From Treponema sp. UBA3862 (GTDB lineage Bacteria; Spirochaetota; Spirochaetia; Treponematales; Treponemataceae), in the NCBI GenBank assembly GCA_002392405.1, contig DGGY01000045.1:1-32440 (forward strand): DNA of 32,440 bases, in the 5' to 3' direction. Made by a program: the position numbers and the translations under genes. This document shows positions 22,267 through 28,727 of this stretch, piece by piece (the first letter of the stretch is position 1; every line of letters starts with the position of its first letter). Under the pieces are notes generated by a model that had not been told where the DNA came from, searched no databases, and was given only the letters and a program-made list of their open reading frames with translations.

Positions 22267-23379
22267 ATGGAAAATAAAAATGAATACCAGGCAGAGCTTT
22301 TTGCTAACCGCCTTTCAAAAAAATATAAAACCTTAAAAAAGTGGGCACGCCGCGAAAGAATAAGCTGTTACCGTCTTTACGATAAAGACATTCCTGAAGT
22401 TCCTCTTGCCGCAGACCTTTATGAATTTCTTCCCGACGTAATTACAGAAAAAACAGAATGCGCACTTTTCCTAAGGGAAAATGAAGCCCTTATTTCTTCA
22501 AACAACGCACAGGCAATAGCAGAATCCAGAAACAGGACATTTCTTCACCTTTCGCTTTATGAGCGTCCCTATGAAAAAGATGAAAAGGAAGAAGAAATCT
22601 GGCTTGAATGCATGGCAAAAGCAGCAGCAAAAGTCCTTCAGATACCAGAATCACATATTTTACATAAACTCAGAAAAAAGCAGAAAGGCCTTAATCAGTA
22701 TGAAAAAATAGAATCACCTTTTACTCTTGAAGGCCTTACTCAGGAATGCGGACAGCTTTTTAAAATCAATTTATCCGATTACCTTGATACAGGACTTTTT
22801 CTGGACCACAGGCCCTTAAGAAACTTAGTCCGCAAAGAGACAGCAGGAAAGTCTATACTTAATCTTTTCTGCTACACCGGAAGTTTTTCAGTATATGCAG
22901 CTGAAGGAAAAGCCTCAAGAATTGAATCAGTAGATTTGAGTAACACTTATCTTAGCTGGACAAAAGAAAACATGTCCTTAAACGGCTTTACAGACAAAAA
23001 CAAATATATTTTTACAAGACAGGATGTTACAGGCTTTTTAAATCAGAAAAATGCTGAAGTTCCTAATCCGCAGGGAACAAACCGCTTTGATATAATAATT
23101 TTAGACCCGCCTACATTTTCAAACTCAAAAGCCACACAGAATGTCCTGGACATAAACCGTGACTGGAGTTCTCTGTGCGCAAAATGTCTTAAAATCTTAA
23201 ATCCTCACGGAACACTCTATTTTTCAACAAACAGCCGCAGACTTTCCTTTGAAGAAAATGAATTAAAAGAAAAACTCAGTGATTTATCTTACACAGTTAC
23301 AGACATAACAGAAGAAAGCATTCCTGAAGATTTTAAAGGCAAAAAGATCCACCGCTGCTGGAAGATACAGCTTACATAA
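22267..23379 (+). CDS. Stand-alone RlmK-type 23S rRNA methyltransferase
   Basis: 370 residues. It closely follows the C-terminal (RlmK) half of E. coli RlmKL, which makes m7G2069 in 23S rRNA: LFANRLSKKYKTLKKWAR and CYRLYDKDIPE at the N-terminus, then KQKGLNQYEK, NLSDYLDTGLFLDHR, the SAM loop LNLFCYTG (198-205), an acidic ribose-binding segment with VDLSNTYLSW, and the DPPTFSNS motif from D280. A loop of about 30 residues (near 61-100) is extra. The RlmL half (THUMP and m2G2445 methylase) is absent. RlmI, a related m5C enzyme, is an alternative, but its N-terminal PUA domain is missing. The ATG has no SD. It converges on rpmE across a shared terminator. Confidence 0.85.
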   Translation: MENKNEYQAELFANRLSKKYKTLKKWARRERISCYRLYDKDIPEVPLAADLYEFLPDVITEKTECALFLRENEALISSNNAQAIAESRNRTFLHLSLYERPYEKDEKEEEIWLECMAKAAAKVLQIPESHILHKLRKKQKGLNQYEKIESPFTLEGLTQECGQLFKINLSDYLDTGLFLDHRPLRNLVRKETAGKSILNLFCYTGSFSVYAAEGKASRIESVDLSNTYLSWTKENMSLNGFTDKNKYIFTRQDVTGFLNQKNAEVPNPQGTNRFDIIILDPPTFSNSKATQNVLDINRDWSSLCAKCLKILNPHGTLYFSTNSRRLSFEENELKEKLSDLSYTVTDITEESIPEDFKGKKIHRCWKIQLT

Positions 23380-23409
23380 AAAAAATCACCCGTGACGGGT
23401 GATTTTTTT
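23378..23409. terminator. Bidirectional terminator between the RlmK homologue and rpmE
   Basis: Arms ATCACCCG (23385-23392) and CGGGTGAT (23396-23403) with a 3-nt loop, flanked by an A-run on the left and a T-run on the right. It can end both convergent transcripts. Confidence 0.9.
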
Positions 23410-23413
23410 CAAC

Positions 23414-23629
23414 TTATTTTGATTCTTTGTTAGCAAGACCAAAACGTTTGTTAAAGCGTTCAATACGACCTGCAGTATCAACGAGTTTCTGCTTACCAGT
23501 GTAGAACGGGTGGCATGCAGAACAAATTTCTACGTGGATGTTTTCTACAGTTGAACGTGTTTCAATTACGTTACCGCACTGACATGTAATTTTTGTCAGT
23601 TTGTATTCCGGATGAATACCTGCTCTCAT
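23414..23629 (-). CDS. rpmE: 50S ribosomal protein L31, zinc-binding type
   Basis: 71 residues. It starts [10 protein letters not shown] and contains the L31 hallmark [10 protein letters not shown]. Cysteines 16, 18, 36 and 39 mark the zinc-containing (C+) form. The ATG has AAGGAGA 6 nt upstream. Its promoter lies about 135 bp upstream, giving an unusually long leader. It sits downstream of rho in the same direction, an order I also recall from T. pallidum. Confidence 0.97.
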   Translation of the reverse strand: MRAGIHPEYKLTKITCQCGNVIETRSTVENIHVEICSACHPFYTGKQKLVDTAGRIERFNKRFGLANKESK

Positions 23630-23762
23630 TTTTTATCTCCTTATTACTTGCCCGATATTAAAGCAACCCCAGTCATCACTAGCTTACGCAAAATTCTTTA
23701 ATAAAAGAAGCGTTTCTATCATTCCATCACTGTTAGGAAGCAAGTTAATACCACAAGTAGAT
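23630..23762 (-). promoter_or_regulatory. Long rpmE leader, possible L31 autoregulatory RNA
   Basis: About 133 nt separate the predicted transcription start from the rpmE ATG, while other monocistronic genes here have leaders of 10-60 nt. No open reading frame with an SD is evident inside. Ribosomal protein leaders that bind L31 are known in several phyla, so an autoregulatory RNA is plausible. I did not find a convincing full fold by eye. Confidence 0.4.
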
Positions 23763-23768
23763 TTTTAG

Positions 23769-23798
23769 ATTCTATCAAAAAAACTATGTTTTAGTCAA
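23769..23798 (-). promoter_or_regulatory. Promoter of rpmE
   Basis: TTGACT (23798-23793), an 18-bp spacer and TAGAAT (23774-23769) on the minus strand, between the rho stop and rpmE. Confidence 0.65.
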
Positions 23799-23801
23799 TG
23801 T

Positions 23802-23837
23802 ACTGATGCATGGTCCTGAAATCAGGCATACATCAGT
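23802..23837 (-). other. Hairpin downstream of rho
   Basis: Imperfect stem ACTGATGCATG/CATACATCAGT (11 positions, one not Watson-Crick) continuing, after a 2-nt bulge, into CCTGA/TCAGG. It starts about 20 nt past the rho stop. No T-run follows, so it is at best a weak terminator or 3'-end stabiliser just before the rpmE promoter. Confidence 0.45.
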
Positions 23838-23855
23838 TCTGACTTAGTTTCTTTT

Positions 23856-25547
23856 TTACTGTGCAGCTGAACCTGTGTTCATCATGGCAAGGAAAGCTTT
23901 ATTATCCTTGCTCTTTTTCATCTGCTGCAATATAAGTTCAGTAATTTCAACATCTTCCATAGGTGAAATTACCTTACGCAGAACCCAGAGTTTCTGAAGT
24001 TCATCTTCTGTAAGAAGAAGTTCTTCCTTACGTGTACCGGATTTTTTGATATTAATAGCCGGGAAAAGACGTCTTTCAGAAAGTTTTCTGTCAAGGTTGA
24101 TTTCAGAGTTACCAGTTCCTTTGAATTCTTCAAAGATTACTTCATCCATACGGCTTCCTGTTTCAATTAAAGCAGTAGAAATAATCGTTAAAGAACCGCC
24201 TTCTTCAATGTTGCGGGCAGCACCAAAGAAACGCTTCGGTTTATGAAGTGCATTTGAATCAACACCACCGGAAAGAACTTTTCCTGATGTTGGAACTGTA
24301 ATGTTATAGGCACGTGCAAGACGTGTAATCGAATCGAGAAGAATTACTACATCCCTCTTGTGTTCAACAAGGCGCTTTGCCTTTTCAAGAACCATTTCTG
24401 CAACCTGAACATGACGTGTTGCCTGTTCATCGAATGTTGAAGAAATTACTTCTCCCTGAATTGCCCTTTCCATATCGGTTACTTCTTCAGGACGTTCATC
24501 AATAAGAAGAACGATAAGATAAACTTCAGGATTATTTTTTGTAATTGCGTTGGCAACTTTCTGCATTAAAGTTGTTTTACCTGCTTTTGGAGGAGCAACA
24601 ATCAAAAGACGCTGTCCTTTTCCAATTGGTGCAAATAAATCAACAATACGGCCAGAATACTCATCGCTTACAGTTTCAAGCGTAAACTTTTCATTAGGAT
24701 AAAGCGGAGTAAGATTTTCAAAAGGAACACGTGTCTGTGCAACTCTCGGTTCATCAAAGTTCACTGTTTCAATTCTTAAAAGTGCAAAGAAGCGTTCCCC
24801 TTCTTTTGGAGAGCGGGTCTGACCATAGACAGTGTCTCCTGTTTTAAGGTTAAACAGGCGGATCTGACTCGGGCTGATATAAATATCATCCGGTCCCGGT
24901 AAATATGAGTTCTGCGGTGAACGTAAAAAGCCGTATCCGTCAGGTAAGATTTCAAGTGCACCTGAAGCAAAAATAAGACCGCCGTGTTCTGTATGAGCCT
25001 TTAAGATGTTAAAGATTACATCCTGTTTTTTCATTGACGGAATATCTTCTTCAGCGCATCCGTATTCAATTGCCATTGAACGGAGTTCAGGCATGCTCAT
25101 TTTTGTTAAATCATTGATTAAAAGACGCGGTTTTGATTCGTATTCTTCTGGATTTTCAATAATCTGTGCTGCAGCTGTTGCTTCATCTCTTGCGGCATTT
25201 CTGGCTGCTATGCGTTCACGGTAGGACTGTCTTGAATTTCTGTGCTGGCGGTTATTCTGCTGGGATTTATCTCCGTCAGTTTTTGTTCGTACAACTACTC
25301 TTCTAGCCGGACGTGGTGTTCTTACTGTTCTTTCAGTTTCCCCAGTTTCTTCACCTGCACTCTGTTCTGGCTCTGCTTCACCTTCTTCTACAACAGCAGG
25401 CGAAGGAGTAAAAGATTCTGTTTCTTCCTGAACTGGAGCACTCTCGTAAGATTGAGGCTGGATATCAAGTTCCAGCTGAGGCTGACCCTCTTCTTCTTTT
25501 CTGGAATCTTCAGATTTGTCCAGGAAGCGGCGTCTGATTAATGCCAT
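23856..25547 (-). CDS. rho: Transcription termination factor Rho with long N-terminal extension
   Basis: 563 residues against ~419 in E. coli. The extra ~145 N-terminal residues are low-complexity: acidic (about 10-72), then Arg/Asn/Gln-rich (about 73-120). The Rho N-terminal helices follow ([13 protein letters not shown]), then the RNA-binding cold-shock fold ([13 protein letters not shown]) and the ATPase with Walker [38 protein letters not shown] and the Q-loop/R-loop region up to [20 protein letters not shown]. It is a hexameric RNA translocase that ends transcription. The ATG has GGAG 8 nt upstream. Bactofilin lies 87 nt upstream; a lone TATAAT before rho lacks a good -35, so it may be co-transcribed with or independent of that gene. 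Confidence 0.97.
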   Translation of the reverse strand: MALIRRRFLDKSEDSRKEEEGQPQLELDIQPQSYESAPVQEETESFTPSPAVVEEGEAEPEQSAGEETGETERTVRTPRPARRVVVRTKTDGDKSQQNNRQHRNSRQSYRERIAARNAARDEATAAAQIIENPEEYESKPRLLINDLTKMSMPELRSMAIEYGCAEEDIPSMKKQDVIFNILKAHTEHGGLIFASGALEILPDGYGFLRSPQNSYLPGPDDIYISPSQIRLFNLKTGDTVYGQTRSPKEGERFFALLRIETVNFDEPRVAQTRVPFENLTPLYPNEKFTLETVSDEYSGRIVDLFAPIGKGQRLLIVAPPKAGKTTLMQKVANAITKNNPEVYLIVLLIDERPEEVTDMERAIQGEVISSTFDEQATRHVQVAEMVLEKAKRLVEHKRDVVILLDSITRLARAYNITVPTSGKVLSGGVDSNALHKPKRFFGAARNIEEGGSLTIISTALIETGSRMDEVIFEEFKGTGNSEINLDRKLSERRLFPAINIKKSGTRKEELLLTEDELQKLWVLRKVISPMEDVEITELILQQMKKSKDNKAFLAMMNTGSAAQ

Positions 25548-25634
25548 TTTAAATTCTCCATATATTATATAGATATATCAGTCCTGAAAAAAAATTCAGG
25601 CATACAAAATAAATAAACTGTATTGATTATTATA

Positions 25635-26090
25635 TTAGTGAGGCATATCTGATTTTATAACCAGAGCCTGTTTAAATTCATCAGAGGCAACAGAAAAAAG
25701 ATCTATATCAGTGTTTTCTTCAAGCATTGAAACCTGACCTTCAAAATCAACGTCATCTGCTATACGAATACGGCTGGTTACAACATCGCCGGTAATTCTG
25801 CTGCCTGAACACATTTCAACGCGTTCTTTCGCTTCGATATTTCCAGTAACTTTTCCGGAAATTACTACTGAATTAACTTTTATTTTATCTACATTGCAGA
25901 TTGCAGTTTTATCGATTTCAAGATCACCGCTGGAAGTAATTTTACCCTTAAACTTCCCGGTTATAACCAGGCTGTCAGTAAATTCAAGTTCCCCGTCAAA
26001 TTCTGTTTCCTGTCCAAAAACTGTCAGATTCTTTTTTACCGGTTCTTCTTTTTCTGTTACTGTATTTTCGGTTTTATTATCCGTTTGCAT
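25635..26090 (-). CDS. Bactofilin
   Basis: 151 residues with the bactofilin (DUF583) beta-helix core, about residues 20-125, flanked by short polar tails. The repeats are visible as LTVFGQETEFDGELEFTDSL, VITGKFKGKI, SGDLEIDKTA, VVISGKVTGNIEAKE and RITGDVVTSRI. Bactofilins polymerise into non-polar filaments that position cell-wall enzymes and shape cells; in spirochaetes they have been linked to helical shape and motility. It begins 4 nt after the lnt stop with only a distant AGG, so translation is probably coupled to lnt. Its pairing with lnt makes an envelope role likely. Confidence 0.93.
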   Translation of the reverse strand: MQTDNKTENTVTEKEEPVKKNLTVFGQETEFDGELEFTDSLVITGKFKGKITSSGDLEIDKTAICNVDKIKVNSVVISGKVTGNIEAKERVEMCSGSRITGDVVTSRIRIADDVDFEGQVSMLEENTDIDLFSVASDEFKQALVIKSDMPH

Positions 26091-26094
26091 ATTA

Positions 26095-27537
26095 CTATCT
26101 TAACCTATTTAATTCAACTTCGCAATATAAGTAATCTTTCGTAAAAGGCTCAAGCATTGAAACTACTTTTCCTTCACCGTTTATATAACAGGTCTGACCG
26201 CTTGTTGTAGCCCTAACCTGAGGCAGTCCGTTTTCTACAGAGCGGAAACATGAAACTGCAAGATGCTGGTACTGACAGGCAGTGCTGTTACTCCATGAAT
26301 CATTTGAAAGATTAACAAAAATATCTGCACCTTTTTCAGCCATTTTAGCAGGTATATCAGAAAAAGTATCTTCAAAACAGATAGGACTGCCTATTTTCAC
26401 AGAACCGCAGTTTAAAAGATTGATTTTTTTCCCTGCATCCCAGAAAACATTTCCTGCAGTAAGCATCTTAATATAAATCGGCGCAAGAAGATACTTTAAC
26501 GGAAAATCTTCTGAAAACGGAACCAGATGATTTTTTGAGTACACCTGATAGTCAGGTATTACCGTTTTATTTTCAACATGACTTAATTCAGAAGCGCTCA
26601 TTAGAAGCGCACTGTTTTTATCAAGATAGTTATTTCCTATAAGGAAACGGCAGTCTTTTGAATTTATATAATTAAAAAGATCTCTTGCCATTCCTTCGCG
26701 CTTAGGTTCAGTTTTTGAAATAAAATAGTTTACAACATCAACCACGACGGCTGTTTCAGGCCAGATAACAAGTTCTGTTTCAGGATGCTCTAAAAGAGCT
26801 TTATCTGTTAGTTCCTTTAATTCTTCAACTTCTTTTTTATACTGGGCAAAACCTTCCGCCCAGGGATCGTTATTATTCTGAATAAGTACAACTTTTAATA
26901 CACCTTTACTGTCTGCTGTTACAGCATATCCGCCTACAAGAATGTGCTGAAGCGTTAAAAGAGTAAAAAATACGATTCCTGAATACTGGAGGAAATTCCA
27001 CTTTTTGCTTCTCAACAAAGGATCAATAATTTCAGCCATAAGGGCATTTGAAAAACAGAGTAAAAAAGTAATTCCCCAGATTTTTGTATATCTTGCTGCC
27101 CTTAAAAAGCAGTCTACTTTCCACTGGGTATATCCTGAAACACCGTATGAAAAACCAAGATAACCTTTTGTAAAAAGAAATTCGCTTACAAATAATATAA
27201 ATACATTAAAAATAAAACTGTAACGGTAAGTTTTAGTAAAGACTTTAATAACTGCAAAAATTGCGGTCCAGTACAAACCGTATAAAATATAAACTGCTAA
27301 TCCGGCCCAGAAATTATAGTTTAAAAGCCAGTTACAAAATAATGCATAACTTAAAAAACCATATAAAAAACCTGCTGTCAGGGTCTTGTGATAAGTTTTG
27401 TATTTAGGAAGATAATAAAGAAAGGGAACGTAATAAAACCAGGCTAAAAAACCTACGCCTTCTGTAAAAATAAAATTAGGATGAGCAAAAAATTTTAATA
27501 TGGCTGAAGACAATACAGGAATAAGTACTTCAAGCAT
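26095..27537 (-). CDS. lnt: Apolipoprotein N-acyltransferase (Lnt)
   Basis: 480 residues from the ATG at 27537. The N-terminal half has about six to seven membrane helices; the C-terminal half is a nitrilase-like domain with the catalytic Glu in VIWPETA, Lys in YSKNHLVPF and Cys in SPICFEDTF. It adds the third acyl chain to lipoproteins at the periplasmic face of the inner membrane, relevant to a lipoprotein-rich spirochaete and to the lipoprotein at 15542. An in-frame TTG at 27540 precedes the ATG; the GGGCGG about 8 nt upstream favours the ATG. It follows the HU gene by 13 nt and is followed by bactofilin after 4 nt. Confidence 0.92.
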   Translation of the reverse strand: MLEVLIPVLSSAILKFFAHPNFIFTEGVGFLAWFYYVPFLYYLPKYKTYHKTLTAGFLYGFLSYALFCNWLLNYNFWAGLAVYILYGLYWTAIFAVIKVFTKTYRYSFIFNVFILFVSEFLFTKGYLGFSYGVSGYTQWKVDCFLRAARYTKIWGITFLLCFSNALMAEIIDPLLRSKKWNFLQYSGIVFFTLLTLQHILVGGYAVTADSKGVLKVVLIQNNNDPWAEGFAQYKKEVEELKELTDKALLEHPETELVIWPETAVVVDVVNYFISKTEPKREGMARDLFNYINSKDCRFLIGNNYLDKNSALLMSASELSHVENKTVIPDYQVYSKNHLVPFSEDFPLKYLLAPIYIKMLTAGNVFWDAGKKINLLNCGSVKIGSPICFEDTFSDIPAKMAEKGADIFVNLSNDSWSNSTACQYQHLAVSCFRSVENGLPQVRATTSGQTCYINGEGKVVSMLEPFTKDYLYCEVELNRLR

Positions 27538-27550
27538 CAATTAAACCGCC

Positions 27551-27883
27551 CTATTCTTCGTCAGAAACCTTTGCTCCGGGAAGTACAGGCAGATCCCAGA
27601 GTGATTTTTTTAATTCCTGTCCGGCCCTGAAAGCTGCTACATAATGAGGAGCAACGGTCAGCTGCTCACCGGTTTTAGGATTTCTGGCACGTGAACGACC
27701 TTTACGCAGACGGGGCTCAAAAGTTCCGAATCCGCGGAGTTCAATCGTATTTCCGTCTTTAAGCGCGTCTTTTAATTCATCAAGTAACCGTTCAACAACA
27801 TCCTGAACGACACGCTTTTCGCAGTCTGTGTTCTGGTAAACTGATTCAACTAAATCATATTTTGTTACTTTTTTAGCAGACAT
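27551..27883 (-). CDS. HU/IHF-family DNA-binding protein
   Basis: 110 residues. It shows the HU fold: helix-rich start (KYDLVESVYQ), IELRGFGTFEPR, the DNA-gripping arm RKGRSRARNPKTGE, and VAAFRAGQELKKSL. A ~15-residue tail (WDLPVLPGAKVSDEE) goes beyond the usual 90-residue HU. It should bend and compact DNA as a dimer. The ATG has GAGG seven bases upstream. No clear promoter lies between it and the rpsT terminator, so it may depend on read-through or on a weak promoter. It heads hup-lnt-bactofilin, the order I recall from T. pallidum. Confidence 0.93.
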   Translation of the reverse strand: MSAKKVTKYDLVESVYQNTDCEKRVVQDVVERLLDELKDALKDGNTIELRGFGTFEPRLRKGRSRARNPKTGEQLTVAPHYVAAFRAGQELKKSLWDLPVLPGAKVSDEE

Positions 27884-27911
27884 GAATTTACCTCACAAAC
27901 AGAATTTTTAG

Positions 27912-27949
27912 AAAAAAAATTCCTGATACCGCAGTCAAGCAGTACCAGG
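27912..27949 (-). terminator. Terminator of rpsT
   Basis: An 11-bp stem (27922-27932 with 27939-27949, two G-T wobbles on the RNA) around a 6-nt loop is followed on the minus strand by AA and eight T residues. It lies between rpsT and the HU gene. Confidence 0.85.
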
Positions 27950-27971
27950 TTTTTAGACAAGAGTCTAGAAG

Positions 27972-28256
27972 TTATTTTGCAGCAGCTGCGCCAAATGAAA
28001 CATTGTAAAGCTTCTGCATGCGTGACTTTTTGCGTGATACAGCATTGCGTGTAAGAACACCCTTGCTGCGAGCTGAGTCAAGTTTAGATACTAAAGTTGT
28101 AAGCTTTTCCTTAGCAACTTTTTCATCTTTAGCCTGAACTGCTTCTACAAACTGTCTTGCATAAGTACGAACTTCACTTTTAATTGCTTTATTGTGCAAG
28201 CGGCGAACTTCGCTCTGTGCATATCTTTTTTCTGCAGATGATTTTTTTCCAGCCAA
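27972..28256 (-). CDS. rpsT: 30S ribosomal protein S20
   Basis: 94 residues from a TTG at 28256, giving MAGKKSSAEKRYAQSEVRRL, a typical basic S20 start; RLHNKAIKSEVRTYAR and the later LDSARSKGVLTRNAVSRKKSRM segment match the family. GGGGG lies eight bases before the TTG. An upstream in-frame ATG at 28271 would add the unusual residues MGVPP and has a poorer SD. E. coli rpsT also uses TTG, which supports the choice. It assembles into the small subunit by binding 16S rRNA. It is monocistronic, with a good promoter and terminator. Confidence 0.9.
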   Translation of the reverse strand: MAGKKSSAEKRYAQSEVRRLHNKAIKSEVRTYARQFVEAVQAKDEKVAKEKLTTLVSKLDSARSKGVLTRNAVSRKKSRMQKLYNVSFGAAAAK

Positions 28257-28286
28257 AGGAGGCACCCCCATTAAAAAACTTCATTT

Positions 28287-28315
28287 ATATTATCAAAGCA
28301 ATGACTTATAGTCAA
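28287..28315 (-). promoter_or_regulatory. Promoter of rpsT
   Basis: TTGACT (28315-28310), a 17-bp spacer and TAATAT (28292-28287) on the minus strand, giving a leader of about 25 nt. The divergent zinc-ribbon promoter begins about 50 bp away. Confidence 0.75.
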
Positions 28316-28366
28316 TACAGATAAGGAATTAACTCAATTAATTTTTTAATCAGCGGCTTTTGAATA

Positions 28367-28395
28367 TTGACAATGAACGGTCAAACCGATATATT
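28367..28395 (+). promoter_or_regulatory. Near-consensus promoter of the zinc-ribbon gene
   Basis: A perfect TTGACA (28367-28372), a 17-bp spacer and TATATT (28390-28395). The start near 28402 leaves a leader of about 30 nt with a strong GGAGGA SD. Confidence 0.85.
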
Positions 28396-28431
28396 ATTTG
28401 AACATATTCGAATATTTTTTGGAGGATAGTC

Positions 28432-28608
28432 ATGGCTGGTGCTAGTAAGAACTCTCGTACAACAGTTGCAACACAGAAATTTGAATGCCCTGAATGTGGC
28501 GGCGAAATCATCATGAAGACTTTGTACGAAAACGGAAGACTCCGCAACATCGCTGAGTGTTCAAAATGCAAACTCACAAAACGTCGTCCTAAAGATTTCA
28601 GAAAATAA
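28432..28608 (+). CDS. 58-residue zinc-ribbon protein of unknown function
   Basis: Starts MAGASKNSRTTVATQKFECP and ends KLTKRRPKDFRK. Four cysteines at 19, 22, 43 and 46 form two CxxC knuckles (CPEC and CSKC) 20 residues apart, a classic zinc ribbon; both ends are basic, as in small ribosomal or nucleic-acid-binding proteins. It is not L31, L32, L33 or L36 by sequence. A near-consensus promoter, a strong GGAGGA SD 5 nt before the ATG, its own terminator and divergence from rpsT all argue that it is real and highly expressed. A ribosome- or RNA-related role is inference. A longer antisense frame over the same bases is a shadow. Confidence 0.85.
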   Translation: MAGASKNSRTTVATQKFECPECGGEIIMKTLYENGRLRNIAECSKCKLTKRRPKDFRK

Positions 28609-28627
28609 ATCTTAAACACGATACACG

Positions 28628-28672
28628 AAAAATCCTGCCAGACCAAAGTACACGGTTAAGGCAGGATTTTTT
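28628..28672. terminator. Bidirectional terminator between the zinc-ribbon gene and the JAMM-DinG gene
   Basis: Arms AATCCTGCC (28631-28639) and GGCAGGATT (28660-28668), with inner ACC/GGT pairing, are flanked by an A-run on the left and TTTTTT on the right. It serves the plus-strand zinc-ribbon gene and the convergent helicase gene. Confidence 0.8.
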
Positions 28673-28727
28673 ATTTTAAATTAACAGATATTAAATTTCC
28701 TTTACTGTAAAAATAACAGGCACAGTT

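Noticed and set aside
25548..25634. Dedicated rho promoter at the TATAAT before rho
   Set aside because: The hexamer 17 bp upstream is only T residues and there is no extended -10; too weak to list.
28350..28646. 98-codon minus-strand frame over the zinc-ribbon gene
   Set aside because: It covers the promoter and terminator of the plus-strand gene, has no SD and a composition unlike a folded protein.
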